Shown here: positions 36,421 to 44,682 of the stretch, in pieces
How the letters are laid out: every line of letters begins with the position of its first letter
Numbering within the stretch: the stretch's first letter is position 1
Assembly: GCF_001375535.1 (NCBI RefSeq)
Contig: NZ_LN831197.1
Location: forward strand, 1,245,645 to 1,309,644
DNA length: 64,000 bases
Reading direction: 5' to 3'
From: Bacillus niameyensis
GTDB lineage: Bacteria; Bacillota; Bacilli; Bacillales; Bacillaceae_C
Notes under the pieces: generated by a model
The model's database searches: none
What the model saw: the letters and a program-made list of their open reading frames with translations, nothing else
What the model was told of the DNA's origin: nothing
Translations under genes and position numbers: made by a program

Positions 36421-36464
36421 AAAAACGAATATTATATTAAACGGAATTAATATCGTTCGTTTTT
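36421..36464 (+). promoter_or_regulatory. PurR-type operator (PurBox pair)
   Basis: AAAAACGAA at 36421-36429 and TTCGTTTTT at 36456-36464 form an inverted repeat; CGAA..TTCG are the core of Bacillus PurBoxes. It lies just upstream of a purine permease. Binding by PurR is inference. Confidence 0.55.
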
Positions 36465-36478
36465 CAGGAGGAATGTTG

Positions 36479-37780
36479 ATGTTTAAGCTGCAAGAAAACA
36501 ATACCAATGTTAAAACTGAGCTTATCGCAGGTTTTACAACGTTTATGACAATGGTATACATCATTGTCGTCAATCCAATTATTTTAAAGGACGCTGGAGT
36601 GCCTTTTGAACAAGTATTTACAGCTACTGTAATTGCTACTGTAATTGGAACTTTGTGGATGGCATTAGCTGCAAATTACCCAATTGCAATTGCTCCTGGC
36701 ATGGGATTAAACGCGTATTTCGCTTACTCGGTGGTCGGTTCTCATGGTGGAATCACTTATCAAACTGCTTTTTCAGCGGTATTTGTAGCAGGTATCATTT
36801 TTATCATTCTATCACTAACTAAATTTAGAAAAGTGTTAATCGAGGCTATTCCTGACAATATAAAGCATGGTATCACAGCCGGTATTGGTTTGTTTATTGC
36901 ATTCATCGGCTTAAGACAATCAAACCTTATCGTAAGCCATCCAGAGAATCTTGTGCAATTAGGGGATTTGCATTCCCCAGTCGTTTTACTTACTTTACTT
37001 GGCCTAACGGTTACATTAGTATTAATGGCTTTAAGGGTTAATGGTGCCTTTTTCTTTGGTATGATTGTGACAGGCATTGTGGCCCTATTAACGGGGCAAT
37101 TATCGTTCGACAAAGGGTTTATTGAAATACCTAAGTTACCGGAAGGACTTATAATTGCAAATCCTATAACAGCTTTCACTGATGTTTTTCAACATAGTTT
37201 ATATGCGGTAGTCTTTTCTTTCCTACTTGTAACTATTTTTGATACAACGGGAACGATGATTGGAGTAGCTGAACAAGCTGGTTTGATGAAAGGTAATAAA
37301 TTTCCTCGTGCACGTCAAGCCTTGCTGTCTGATTCAATTGGTTCTACATTGGGGTCCATGTTTGGAACAACTCCTACAACCGCCTTTCTCGAATCAACTT
37401 CAGGAGTTGCAGCTGGCGGAAGAACAGGATTAACAACCTTGACTGTTTCGATTTTATTTATCATTGCTGCTTTTTTTGGCCCGCTCGTTAGTGCTGTTTC
37501 AGGTTTATCAGCTATCACAGCCCCTGCATTAATTATTGTCGGAAGCTTGATGATCGGAGCTGTTGCAAAAATTAAATGGGGAGAAATTGATGAAGCTTTT
37601 CCAGCCTTTATTATTATCCTTAGCATGCCATTAACATCAAGTATCGCAACAGGAATTGCCCTAGGCTTTATTTCCTATCCAATCTTAAAATTAGCAACAG
37701 GAAATTGGAGACAAATTCACCCGATTCTTTATGTTTTCGGTATTCTCTTCTTGATCCAGCTAGTCTTTCTTCCACACTAA
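36479..37780 (+). CDS. pbuO: Hypoxanthine/guanine permease of the NCS2 AzgA group (PbuO-like)
   Basis: 433 residues with about 12-13 membrane helices. TELIAGFTTFMTMVYIIVVNP, IAIAPGMGLNAYFAYSVVG, ATTIFDTTGTMIGVAEQAG-like text and GTTPTTAFLESTSGVAAGGRTGLT are the AzgA/PbuG/PbuO signatures. The ATG at 36479 is chosen since CAGGAGG ends 7 bases before it; an ATG two codons upstream is too close. There is no purine riboswitch upstream but a PurBox-like operator, which fits PbuO (PurR-regulated in B. subtilis) better than PbuG (riboswitch). Confidence 0.88.
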   Translation: MFKLQENNTNVKTELIAGFTTFMTMVYIIVVNPIILKDAGVPFEQVFTATVIATVIGTLWMALAANYPIAIAPGMGLNAYFAYSVVGSHGGITYQTAFSAVFVAGIIFIILSLTKFRKVLIEAIPDNIKHGITAGIGLFIAFIGLRQSNLIVSHPENLVQLGDLHSPVVLLTLLGLTVTLVLMALRVNGAFFFGMIVTGIVALLTGQLSFDKGFIEIPKLPEGLIIANPITAFTDVFQHSLYAVVFSFLLVTIFDTTGTMIGVAEQAGLMKGNKFPRARQALLSDSIGSTLGSMFGTTPTTAFLESTSGVAAGGRTGLTTLTVSILFIIAAFFGPLVSAVSGLSAITAPALIIVGSLMIGAVAKIKWGEIDEAFPAFIIILSMPLTSSIATGIALGFISYPILKLATGNWRQIHPILYVFGILFLIQLVFLPH

Positions 37781-37784
37781 TTAC

Positions 37785-37822
37785 GAAAAAAGAGGCATTC
37801 CAATGTGGAAGCCTCTTTTTTC
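37785..37822. terminator. Convergent terminator between pbuO and the ABC operon
   Basis: AAAAAAGAGGC pairs with GCCTCTTTTTT, with CCAATGTGG in the tip; T-runs occur on both strands. Confidence 0.88.
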
Positions 37823-37824
37823 AA

Positions 37825-38622
37825 CTAAACACTAAGTAATGTCTTATCATCCGCTAATTTTTCTCCACGGATTCGCTGGAACTCTGCCATTAATTTATCA
37901 ATTGTTAAGGTTGGTTTCGTTTCTTCATCCACTTCAACGATAATCTGACCCTTATCCATCATAATCAATCGATTTCCAAGTTCGATCGCCTGTTGCATAT
38001 TATGAGTAACCATTAACGTTGTTAAGCGATATTGTTCTACTAACTTTTTTGTCAAATTCGTAATTAGTTCAGCTCTTGCGGGATCGAGCGCTGCAGTATG
38101 TTCATCCAATAATAGGATTGCTGGTTGTGTAAAAGTCGCCATCAATAAGGATAAAGCTTGTCTTTCTCCACCTGATAAGAGACCAACTTTTGCATTCAGA
38201 CGATTTTCCAAATTGAGATGAAGTGTTGCTAATGATTCTTTAAAGAATTCTCTCCTCTTTTTATCGACACCTTTTCGAAGCCCTCTTTTTTTATCACGCG
38301 AATAGGCCATCGCTAAGTTTTCTTCAATTGTCATCGATGGTGCTGTCCCAGCCATTGGGTCTTGAAATACGCGACCAATAAACCTTGATCTTCTAAATTC
38401 AGGCATTTTCGTTACTTGTTTTCCATCGATCCATACTTCACCTATATCAGGTGATAATGCACCAGATACCATGTTCATTAGAGTGGATTTTCCAGCTCCA
38501 TTACTGCCTATAATTGTGACAAAATCACCTGCCTGCAACTCAAGATTAATCTGATCGAGAGCAATTTTTTCATCAGGTGTCGCTTCATTAAAAATTTTAC
38601 CGATCTGTTCCAGTTTGAGCAA
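37825..38622 (-). CDS. ABC transporter ATP-binding protein (TrpZ-like)
   Basis: 265 residues from the TTG at 38622, which has GGGGG 9 bases upstream; the frame stays open further up but overlaps the permease gene. Walker A GSNGAGKST, signature LSGGERQALSLLMA and Walker B ILLLDEHTAALDP are present. The conserved EHTAALDP variant is typical of ATPases paired with COG2984 binding proteins. It is the last gene of a three-gene importer. Its start overlaps the permease gene by 26 bases, implying coupled translation. Confidence 0.9.
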   Translation of the reverse strand: MLKLEQIGKIFNEATPDEKIALDQINLELQAGDFVTIIGSNGAGKSTLMNMVSGALSPDIGEVWIDGKQVTKMPEFRRSRFIGRVFQDPMAGTAPSMTIEENLAMAYSRDKKRGLRKGVDKKRREFFKESLATLHLNLENRLNAKVGLLSGGERQALSLLMATFTQPAILLLDEHTAALDPARAELITNLTKKLVEQYRLTTLMVTHNMQQAIELGNRLIMMDKGQIIVEVDEETKPTLTIDKLMAEFQRIRGEKLADDKTLLSV

Positions 38623-39649
38623 CCGAATCCGCCCCCTTTCCACGAGAAACATTCAGGGCTGCAATTCTTTCTGCATGTCGCCTTGCCTTTCGTTTCTTTT
38701 CCCTTTGCTTCTCAAATAATTGTGGAATGACAAGAGCCAAGATAACGATAACAGCAGTAATTAATTTCATATCACTTGCATCAAGTATATCTACCCTTAA
38801 AGCCAGACCAAGGATGATCCGATAAATAATGGCGCCTACGACAACAGCCATAGTCGTTCTTACTAATGTCTTTGTACCAAAAATTGCTTCCCCTATAATA
38901 ACCGATGCTAGACCGATGATAATCATCCCAATTCCCATTCCGACATCAGAGCTTTTCGAATACTGGGCAAAAATTGCTCCTGAAAACGCCACTAGAGCAT
39001 TTGAAAGTCCTAAGCCAAATATAATCAAGTAGTCGGTATTTGCTGAGAAGCTGTTTATCATTTTTTTATTGTCACCAGTCGCTCGTATGGCAAGACCGAT
39101 TTCCGTTTGTAATAACCAATCCGTCAGCAATTTAAAAAGCAGTGTGACGATGATCATAACAAAAAGAATTCCCCAAGTGGACGGCGGAAATTTCACTCCC
39201 ATACTTGCTAACATTCCGTTTAATGCTTGATCAATTCCTAAAGAACTCCAAAATTCAACGAACTTCGTAAAGATCGTCTCCTCTTTCATAAGCGGAATAT
39301 TCGGACGGCTTACAGAATGCTCTGTCGTCGTACCCATAATTCGCAAATTTATCGAATAAAGGGCGATCATCATTAATATCCCGGAAAGAAGCGGATTGAT
39401 CTTTCCTTTCGTATGAAGAAGTCCCGTCAAACAGCCTGCTAGGAAGCCCGCAACTAACGCAAATAAAGTAGCAACAATCGGATTATATCCTAGAACGACC
39501 ATCGAGGCGGCAACCGCTCCCCCTGTAACAAAACTACCATCCACCGTTAAGTCTGGAAAATCAAGCACTCGGAAGGAAAGATAAACCCCGAGTGCCATAA
39601 TCGCATAAATGATTCCTTGTTCAACGGAGCCAAACATTGCTGCAAACAT
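38597..39649 (-). CDS. ABC transporter permease (TrpY-like, COG4120)
   Basis: 350 residues with eight to nine membrane helices and a basic C-terminal tail (EKQREKKRKARRHAERIAAL). YAIMALGVYLSFRVLDFPDLTVDGSF at the N-terminus and GLGLSNALVAFSGAIFAQY are family landmarks (branched-chain-type permease superfamily). It sits between the binding-protein and ATPase genes. By family the system probably imports tryptophan/tyrosine or another small amino-acid-like solute; the ligand is not shown by sequence. Confidence 0.92.
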   Translation of the reverse strand: MFAAMFGSVEQGIIYAIMALGVYLSFRVLDFPDLTVDGSFVTGGAVAASMVVLGYNPIVATLFALVAGFLAGCLTGLLHTKGKINPLLSGILMMIALYSINLRIMGTTTEHSVSRPNIPLMKEETIFTKFVEFWSSLGIDQALNGMLASMGVKFPPSTWGILFVMIIVTLLFKLLTDWLLQTEIGLAIRATGDNKKMINSFSANTDYLIIFGLGLSNALVAFSGAIFAQYSKSSDVGMGIGMIIIGLASVIIGEAIFGTKTLVRTTMAVVVGAIIYRIILGLALRVDILDASDMKLITAVIVILALVIPQLFEKQREKKRKARRHAERIAALNVSRGKGADSVAQTGTDR

Positions 39650-39670
39650 ATTCGAATCAGCTCCTATCCA

Positions 39671-40708
39671 TTATTCCAATTCTGCATTCCACTCATCTTT
39701 AATGTCCAATTCAATTGTCTTAGCTGTTTCTTCATTAAGGACGAATTTCAAATTTTGTGGATATTGTACAGGTAAATCAGCTGGTTTCGCTTCACCTTTT
39801 AAGATTTTCGCTGCCATCTCACCAGCTTCATAACCAATATCAAAGTATTCAAAGCCGTATGCTGCAAGTCCACCTTTACGTACAGAATCAAATTCTCCAA
39901 CCATTAATGGTAATTTATATTCATTCGCTACAGTAATAACTGATTCAAGAGCAGAAACAACAGTATTATCAGTAATAATATAGAGAGAATCGACTTTTCC
40001 AATTAGAGATTCTGTTGCTTGTTTAACATCTGCTGAAGTAGCGACTGTTGCCTCTTCAATTTCAGCATCTGTTCCTTCTAAAGCCTTTTTTGCAATATCT
40101 ACTTGCGCACGGGAATTTTGTTCCCCTGAGTTATAAACCATTCCAATTTTCTTTGCTCCAAGTTCCTCAGCCAAAAATTTAATTGTATTCGGGATCGCGT
40201 CAGGATGAGTATCAATTGTTCCTGTTACATTTCCACCGGGATTTTCCATCGACTCAACTAATTCCGCTCCAACAGCATCCGTTACAGAAGTAAATACAAT
40301 AGGAATTTCATCTGTCACACTTACTACAGCTTGAGCACTAGGAGTTGAATTTGCAAAAATTAAATCGACATTAGAATTAACTAAATCGGAGGCAATAGTC
40401 GTATTGACACTCTTATCATCATTGGCATTTTTAATATCATATTCAACTTTAAGACCAGCATCCTCCAATGCTTTCTTGAAACCATCAAAAGCCGCATTTA
40501 AAGAGTCATGTTCAACAATTTGTGTAACTCCAATTTTAAATGTTTTCTCATTTTCTTTCTCTCCACTTTTTTCTGGCTGATTTTCCTCAGGTTCAGATTT
40601 ACCACCATTTGTTTCAGGTGTTGATGAAGATTGACCGCATGCTGCTAACCCTACTAGCAAAGTCACTAAGAAGATTGCCAACGTCAGTCCTTTCCAACTC
40701 TTTCTCAT
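39671..40708 (-). CDS. ABC transporter substrate-binding lipoprotein (TrpX-like, COG2984)
   Basis: 345 residues. The signal peptide ends in the lipobox GLAACGQSS (Cys about residue 24), so it is lipid-anchored. A Ser/Glu/Pro linker (about 28-52) precedes the two-lobed binding domain with FKIGVTQIVEHDSLNAAFDGFK, VDLIFANSTPSAQAV and GAKKIGMVYNSGEQNS, typical of the ABC_sub_bind family. First gene of the operon; promoter at 40769-40797. No T-box or other amino-acid riboswitch is visible in the leader. Confidence 0.93.
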   Translation of the reverse strand: MRKSWKGLTLAIFLVTLLVGLAACGQSSSTPETNGGKSEPEENQPEKSGEKENEKTFKIGVTQIVEHDSLNAAFDGFKKALEDAGLKVEYDIKNANDDKSVNTTIASDLVNSNVDLIFANSTPSAQAVVSVTDEIPIVFTSVTDAVGAELVESMENPGGNVTGTIDTHPDAIPNTIKFLAEELGAKKIGMVYNSGEQNSRAQVDIAKKALEGTDAEIEEATVATSADVKQATESLIGKVDSLYIITDNTVVSALESVITVANEYKLPLMVGEFDSVRKGGLAAYGFEYFDIGYEAGEMAAKILKGEAKPADLPVQYPQNLKFVLNEETAKTIELDIKDEWNAELE

Positions 40709-40768
40709 TTCGATTCCCCCTATTTTTGTAAAATAGCAATTTTTTATTCTAGTAATAATATTTATGCT

Positions 40769-40797
40769 ATATTACACTTCAACACAGATTTAGTCAA
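40769..40797 (-). promoter_or_regulatory. Sigma-A promoter of the TrpXYZ-like operon
   Basis: TTGACT, 17 bases, TAATAT on the minus strand, about 60 bases before the binding-protein start. Confidence 0.75.
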
Positions 40798-40853
40798 TAG
40801 TTCAACGCGGTAAAGTAGAAAAAGCTGAATCTACTTAAAGTGGAATCAAATAA

Positions 40854-40884
40854 AAAATCCTGAACAGAATTCAGGATTTTTAGC
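40854..40884 (-). terminator. Intrinsic terminator of yhbH
   Basis: AAATCCTGAA and TTCAGGATTT pair; TTTTTTATTTG follows on the minus strand. Confidence 0.88.
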
Positions 40885-40891
40885 ATATTTT

Positions 40892-42061
40892 TTAGACGAT
40901 CTGCTGTTCAACCTCTTTCTTAAAAAAACTCTTCATCGCATGAAAAACATCCGCTTTTTCCTTCAAAATATAATAATAGAACTTTTCATTTTTTATATGT
41001 TTATAAACCGACATTAAAGTAGAATTTCGTTGGTATTGATTAACTTCTCCATATCCAAACATATTTGTTTTTTCCATGATTTCATTCACCAGTTTTAAGC
41101 AACGCGGATTATCTGAAGTCAGATTATCTCCATCTGAAAAATGAAATGGATAAATATTAAATCGACTCGGGTCATATTTATCATTGATTAGCTCCAAAGC
41201 TTTTCGATAAACCGAAGAACATATTGTCCCGCCGCTTTCTCCTTTAGAGAAAAACTCTTCTTCTGTCACTACTTTTGCTTCCGTATGGTGGGCAATAAAT
41301 TCAATAGTGACGGATTCGTATTTCGTTCGCAAAAAGCGTGTCATCCAGAAAAAGAAGCTCCGCGCCATATATTTTTCCCAGATTCCCATTGAGCCGCTCG
41401 TATCCATCATTGCAAGGATTACTGCATTGGATTCAGGCTTGTGAACTTCATTCCATGTTTTAAACTTTAAATCTTCTGGATAAATAGGGTGGAAACTTGG
41501 GCTTCCTTTTATGGCATTTCGTTTAAAAGCAGAGAGCATCGTTCTCTTCTTGTCAATATTGCCCATGAGCCCAGTCTTACGTATGTCGTTATATTCAATA
41601 TGTGTTACTTGATTTGCATCTTGTTCTTTTCGTTGTAAATTAGGTAATTCTAATTCTTTAAACAAAGCTTCTTCCAATTCCATCATCGATACTTCTGCTT
41701 CATAGTAGTCTTCTCCAGCCTCATCTCCAGCCCCTTGACCTTTACCTGGCCCCTTTTGTGGAGATCCGTCACGGGCAACAACATCCCCTACTTGACTATC
41801 TCCATCTCCTTGGCCGACATGTTTATTTTTATCATAATTATAACGAATTTTATATTCATCTAATGATCGTATCGGTATTTTCACTACATCCCGTCCATCG
41901 GACATGATAATACTCTCTTCCGTAATTAAATCAGGTAAATTCTGACGGATAGCGTCCTGCACTTTTTCCTGATGACGCTGTTGATCATCATGACCTTTTC
42001 TATGGAGGGACCAATCTTCCTGAGAAATCACAAACTGGTGTTGATCTTCCTTTTTCACCAT
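40892..42061 (-). CDS. yhbH: Sporulation protein YhbH (DUF444)
   Basis: 389 residues. Landmarks are [35 protein letters not shown], a glycine-rich linker ([15 protein letters not shown] onward), and a von Willebrand A-like part [22 protein letters not shown] with the DxSxS metal site. This is the YhbH/YeaH family, partner of the PrkA kinase. The ATG at 42061 has AAGGAGGG 6 bases upstream. A CATATACTA box resembling mother-cell -10 elements lies upstream. It is separated from prkA by 280 bases containing a terminator and a possible small ORF. Confidence 0.93.
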   Translation of the reverse strand: MVKKEDQHQFVISQEDWSLHRKGHDDQQRHQEKVQDAIRQNLPDLITEESIIMSDGRDVVKIPIRSLDEYKIRYNYDKNKHVGQGDGDSQVGDVVARDGSPQKGPGKGQGAGDEAGEDYYEAEVSMMELEEALFKELELPNLQRKEQDANQVTHIEYNDIRKTGLMGNIDKKRTMLSAFKRNAIKGSPSFHPIYPEDLKFKTWNEVHKPESNAVILAMMDTSGSMGIWEKYMARSFFFWMTRFLRTKYESVTIEFIAHHTEAKVVTEEEFFSKGESGGTICSSVYRKALELINDKYDPSRFNIYPFHFSDGDNLTSDNPRCLKLVNEIMEKTNMFGYGEVNQYQRNSTLMSVYKHIKNEKFYYYILKEKADVFHAMKSFFKKEVEQQIV

Positions 42062-42161
42062 TTTACCCTCCTTCAATTTATTCACACTTACCGAAAAATT
42101 GCATAGTATATGGCAGTGGGTTTTTAGCTAATGATCTTGTAAGCGTTAATTACTCTATCCT

Positions 42162-42269
42162 ATGCAAAAAAACGAATTTATTTACAAATTACTTTTAGAT
42201 TTGGACAATACTCGTAGTGGACAAGTAGCTGAAGCAAACCGCTATATTAAGCACTACTTATCATATTAA
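42162..42269 (+). CDS. Candidate 35-residue small protein
   Basis: An ATG-started frame (MQKNEFIYKLLLDLDNTRSG then QVAEANRYIKHYLSY) on the strand opposite to yhbH and prkA. It looks amphipathic and its stop lies at the foot of a strong + strand terminator. No clear ribosome site is present, which lowers confidence. Confidence 0.35.
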   Translation: MQKNEFIYKLLLDLDNTRSGQVAEANRYIKHYLSY

Positions 42270-42307
42270 ATAGGCTATCCTTTCTTCCAAGGATAGCCTA
42301 TTTTTTT
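42266..42307. terminator. Intrinsic terminator between the small ORF and prkA
   Basis: AATAGGCTATCCTT pairs with AAGGATAGCCTATT; seven T follow on the + strand and seven A precede it there, so it may serve both directions. Confidence 0.85.
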
Positions 42308-42341
42308 CTGAAAGTTAGTGCAAATTCTAATATTGTTTCAC

Positions 42342-44240
42342 TTATCTATTTAATAAACTACCTACATACCTTAACAAATCATTAGCCGAAGTGGAGTTAT
42401 ACCCATGTTCATCAATTAGACGGGCGACAACTTCGTTAATTTTCTTCAATTGCTGTTCATCAGGCGTTGTTGAAGAAGTAGTGATTTTGACTACATCCTT
42501 CAAATCAGCAAAAAGTTTTTTCTGGATCGCCTCACGCAATCTAGCATGTGACCTATAATCAAAGCTTTTCCCTTTCCGTGCAAGTGCCGAAATGCGAATT
42601 AAAATTTCCTCTCTAAATGCTTTTTTTGCATTTTCAGAAACACCAATTTGTTCCTCGATGGAACGCATTAATTTTTCATCTGGATTAATTTCTTCACCTG
42701 TTAAAGGATCTCTTAGTTTCGACTTATTGCAATAAGCTTCTACATTATCTAAATAATTATCCATAAGTGTTTTTGCAGACTCTTCATAGGAATAAACAAA
42801 CGCTTTTTGAACTTCTTTCTTGGCAATGTCGTCATATTCTTTTCGGGCCATTGAAATAAAGTTCAAATATTTCTCTTTTAACTCTTGAGTGATGGATGGG
42901 TGCTGATCAAGCCCCTCTTTTAAAGAACGTAATACATCCAAGGCATTTATGGAAGTAATTCCTTTCCGAATGATCGTTGATGAAATCCGATTTATAACAT
43001 AGCGTGGATCAATCCCACTCATACCCTCTTCTTGAAATTCATTTTTCATTTCATCGACGTCAGCAGAATTAAAGCCTTCCACATTTTCACCGTCATACAG
43101 GCGCATTTTCTTAATTATATCGACATCGCCACGTTTCGTTTCCTTTAATCTTGTAAGAACTGTAAACATAGCTGCTACTCGAAGTGTGTGTGGTGCTATA
43201 TGAACATCATCAGCTACATCACTTTCACGAATCATTTTTTCGTATATGCGTTCTTCCTCAGACACCCTCAAATTATAAGGAACTGGCATTACTATAATCC
43301 TGGAATGAAGAGCTTCATTCTTTTTATTAGCAATAAACGATCGATATTCTGTTTCGTTTGTGTGTGCAACGATCAATTCATCTGCTGATATTAGTGCAAA
43401 CCTTCCAGCTTTAAAATTTCCTTCTTGGGTTAGCGATAATAAATGCCATAAAAATTTCTCATCACATTTTAACATTTCTTGAAATTCCATCAAGCCTCGA
43501 TTCGCCTTATTAAGCTCTCCATCAAAACGATAAGCACGAGGATCTGATTCTGATCCAAATTCGGCAATCGTAGAAAAATCGATACTTCCGGTCAAATCAG
43601 CTATATCTTGAGATTTTGGATCAGAAGGGCTAAATGTTCCGACACCGACACGTTTATCCTCCGAAAAGAAAATACGCTCGACAATCACATCTTCAATTCG
43701 TCCTCCGTATTCCTCTTCTAGACGTAATGTATTTAACGGTGATAAATGCCCCTCAATTCGAATCCCGTATTGCTGATAAAAATCGTCACGAAGATGCGGT
43801 GGAATTAAATGAAGGGGATCTTCATGCATTGGGCAACCTTTAATCGCATATACAGCCCCATTGTCAGTCCGAGTGTAAGCTTCCAATCCTCTTTTCAATA
43901 ATGTGACAAGTGTCGATTTACCACCACTTACAGGCCCCATCAATAACAATATCCTTTTTCTTACATCTAAACGTTTTGCAGAAGGATGAAAATATTCCTC
44001 CACTAATTTTTCAAGCGCCTCTTCTAACCCATATATATCTTCACTAAAAAAACGGTATTTCTTCCTGCCATTTTCCTCCTCAACACCCGCATCCTTAATC
44101 ATATTATATATTCGAGAGTGGGCGGACTGTGCGATCCAAGACTTCTCTTCCAGCAGCTCCAAATATTCCGATAATGTTCCTTCCCATTTCAAATTCTCTT
44201 CATGTGATCGGTACTGTTCAATCTTCTTTAAAATATCCAT
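42342..44240 (-). CDS. prkA: PrkA-type serine protein kinase
   Basis: 632 residues, standard length. An N-terminal AAA+ part has the P-loop ILLLMGPVSGGKSTLVTLLKRG and ISADELIVAHTNETEYRSF; the C-terminal part is the PrkA kinase-like domain. In B. subtilis PrkA is made under sigma-E control and affects sporulation, with reports of kinase and of Lon-like protease activity. GGGAGGTTTCT precedes the ATG, and a sigma-E-like promoter is at 44281-44309. YhbH, its usual partner, is next on the same strand. Confidence 0.96.
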   Translation of the reverse strand: MDILKKIEQYRSHEENLKWEGTLSEYLELLEEKSWIAQSAHSRIYNMIKDAGVEEENGRKKYRFFSEDIYGLEEALEKLVEEYFHPSAKRLDVRKRILLLMGPVSGGKSTLVTLLKRGLEAYTRTDNGAVYAIKGCPMHEDPLHLIPPHLRDDFYQQYGIRIEGHLSPLNTLRLEEEYGGRIEDVIVERIFFSEDKRVGVGTFSPSDPKSQDIADLTGSIDFSTIAEFGSESDPRAYRFDGELNKANRGLMEFQEMLKCDEKFLWHLLSLTQEGNFKAGRFALISADELIVAHTNETEYRSFIANKKNEALHSRIIVMPVPYNLRVSEEERIYEKMIRESDVADDVHIAPHTLRVAAMFTVLTRLKETKRGDVDIIKKMRLYDGENVEGFNSADVDEMKNEFQEEGMSGIDPRYVINRISSTIIRKGITSINALDVLRSLKEGLDQHPSITQELKEKYLNFISMARKEYDDIAKKEVQKAFVYSYEESAKTLMDNYLDNVEAYCNKSKLRDPLTGEEINPDEKLMRSIEEQIGVSENAKKAFREEILIRISALARKGKSFDYRSHARLREAIQKKLFADLKDVVKITTSSTTPDEQQLKKINEVVARLIDEHGYNSTSANDLLRYVGSLLNR

Positions 44241-44280
44241 AGAAACCTCCCCAATTGGTGTGATGAGAGATGATTATTTC

Positions 44281-44309
44281 ATTCTATGCGCTTGGACAAC
44301 TAAACATGA
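44281..44309 (-). promoter_or_regulatory. Sigma-E-like promoter of prkA
   Basis: TCATGTT, 14 bases, CATAGAAT on the minus strand, close to the sigma-E consensus in both boxes and spacing. Confidence 0.55.
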
Positions 44310-44448
44310 TTAATTCCATTAGCTTGTCAAATTCACAAATGTTTCGTACTTTTGCCATGAAACTTTTTAGAAAAATAGACCATATCTTAAAAAAATGGGC
44401 TATAATAAGAAATAGAGGTACTTGATTAAAAGGGAGGCATACATACAG

Positions 44449-44544
44449 ATGAAAGTGATCATCATTATTGGCGTCTGCATCGCATTCTTAGCCGCTATTT
44501 TTACATCTGGTTATGAGGATAAACCAGGAACGAATAAACAATAA
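44449..44544 (+). CDS. 31-residue single-pass membrane peptide
   Basis: MKVIIIIGVCIAFLAAIFTS followed by GYEDKPGTNKQ: one hydrophobic helix and a short polar tail. GGGAGG lies 11 bases before the ATG, TATAAT lies about 50 bases upstream, and a strong terminator follows 25 bases after the stop, so it has a complete gene layout. I do not recognise the family. Confidence 0.6.
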   Translation: MKVIIIIGVCIAFLAAIFTSGYEDKPGTNKQ

Positions 44545-44568
44545 ATTTTAAAGCATCGTTTGTGCAAT

Positions 44569-44614
44569 GCCCCCTTTAGTTGGATTAATAATCTAACTAA
44601 AGGGGGTTTTTTAA
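44569..44614 (+). terminator. Intrinsic terminator after the small membrane peptide gene
   Basis: CCCCCTTTAGTT pairs with AACTAAAGGGGG (one bulge), then six T. Confidence 0.85.
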
Positions 44615-44639
44615 TTAGGACTGACAATCTTGTGCCAAA

Positions 44640-44673
44640 GAAAAAAACACGGCTTATTTCTCGCCGTGTTTCC
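44640..44673 (-). terminator. Intrinsic terminator of the efflux pump gene
   Basis: AAACACGGC and GCCGTGTTT pair, with TTTTTTTC following on the minus strand. Confidence 0.85.
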
Positions 44674-44682
44674 TCTTCCTCT

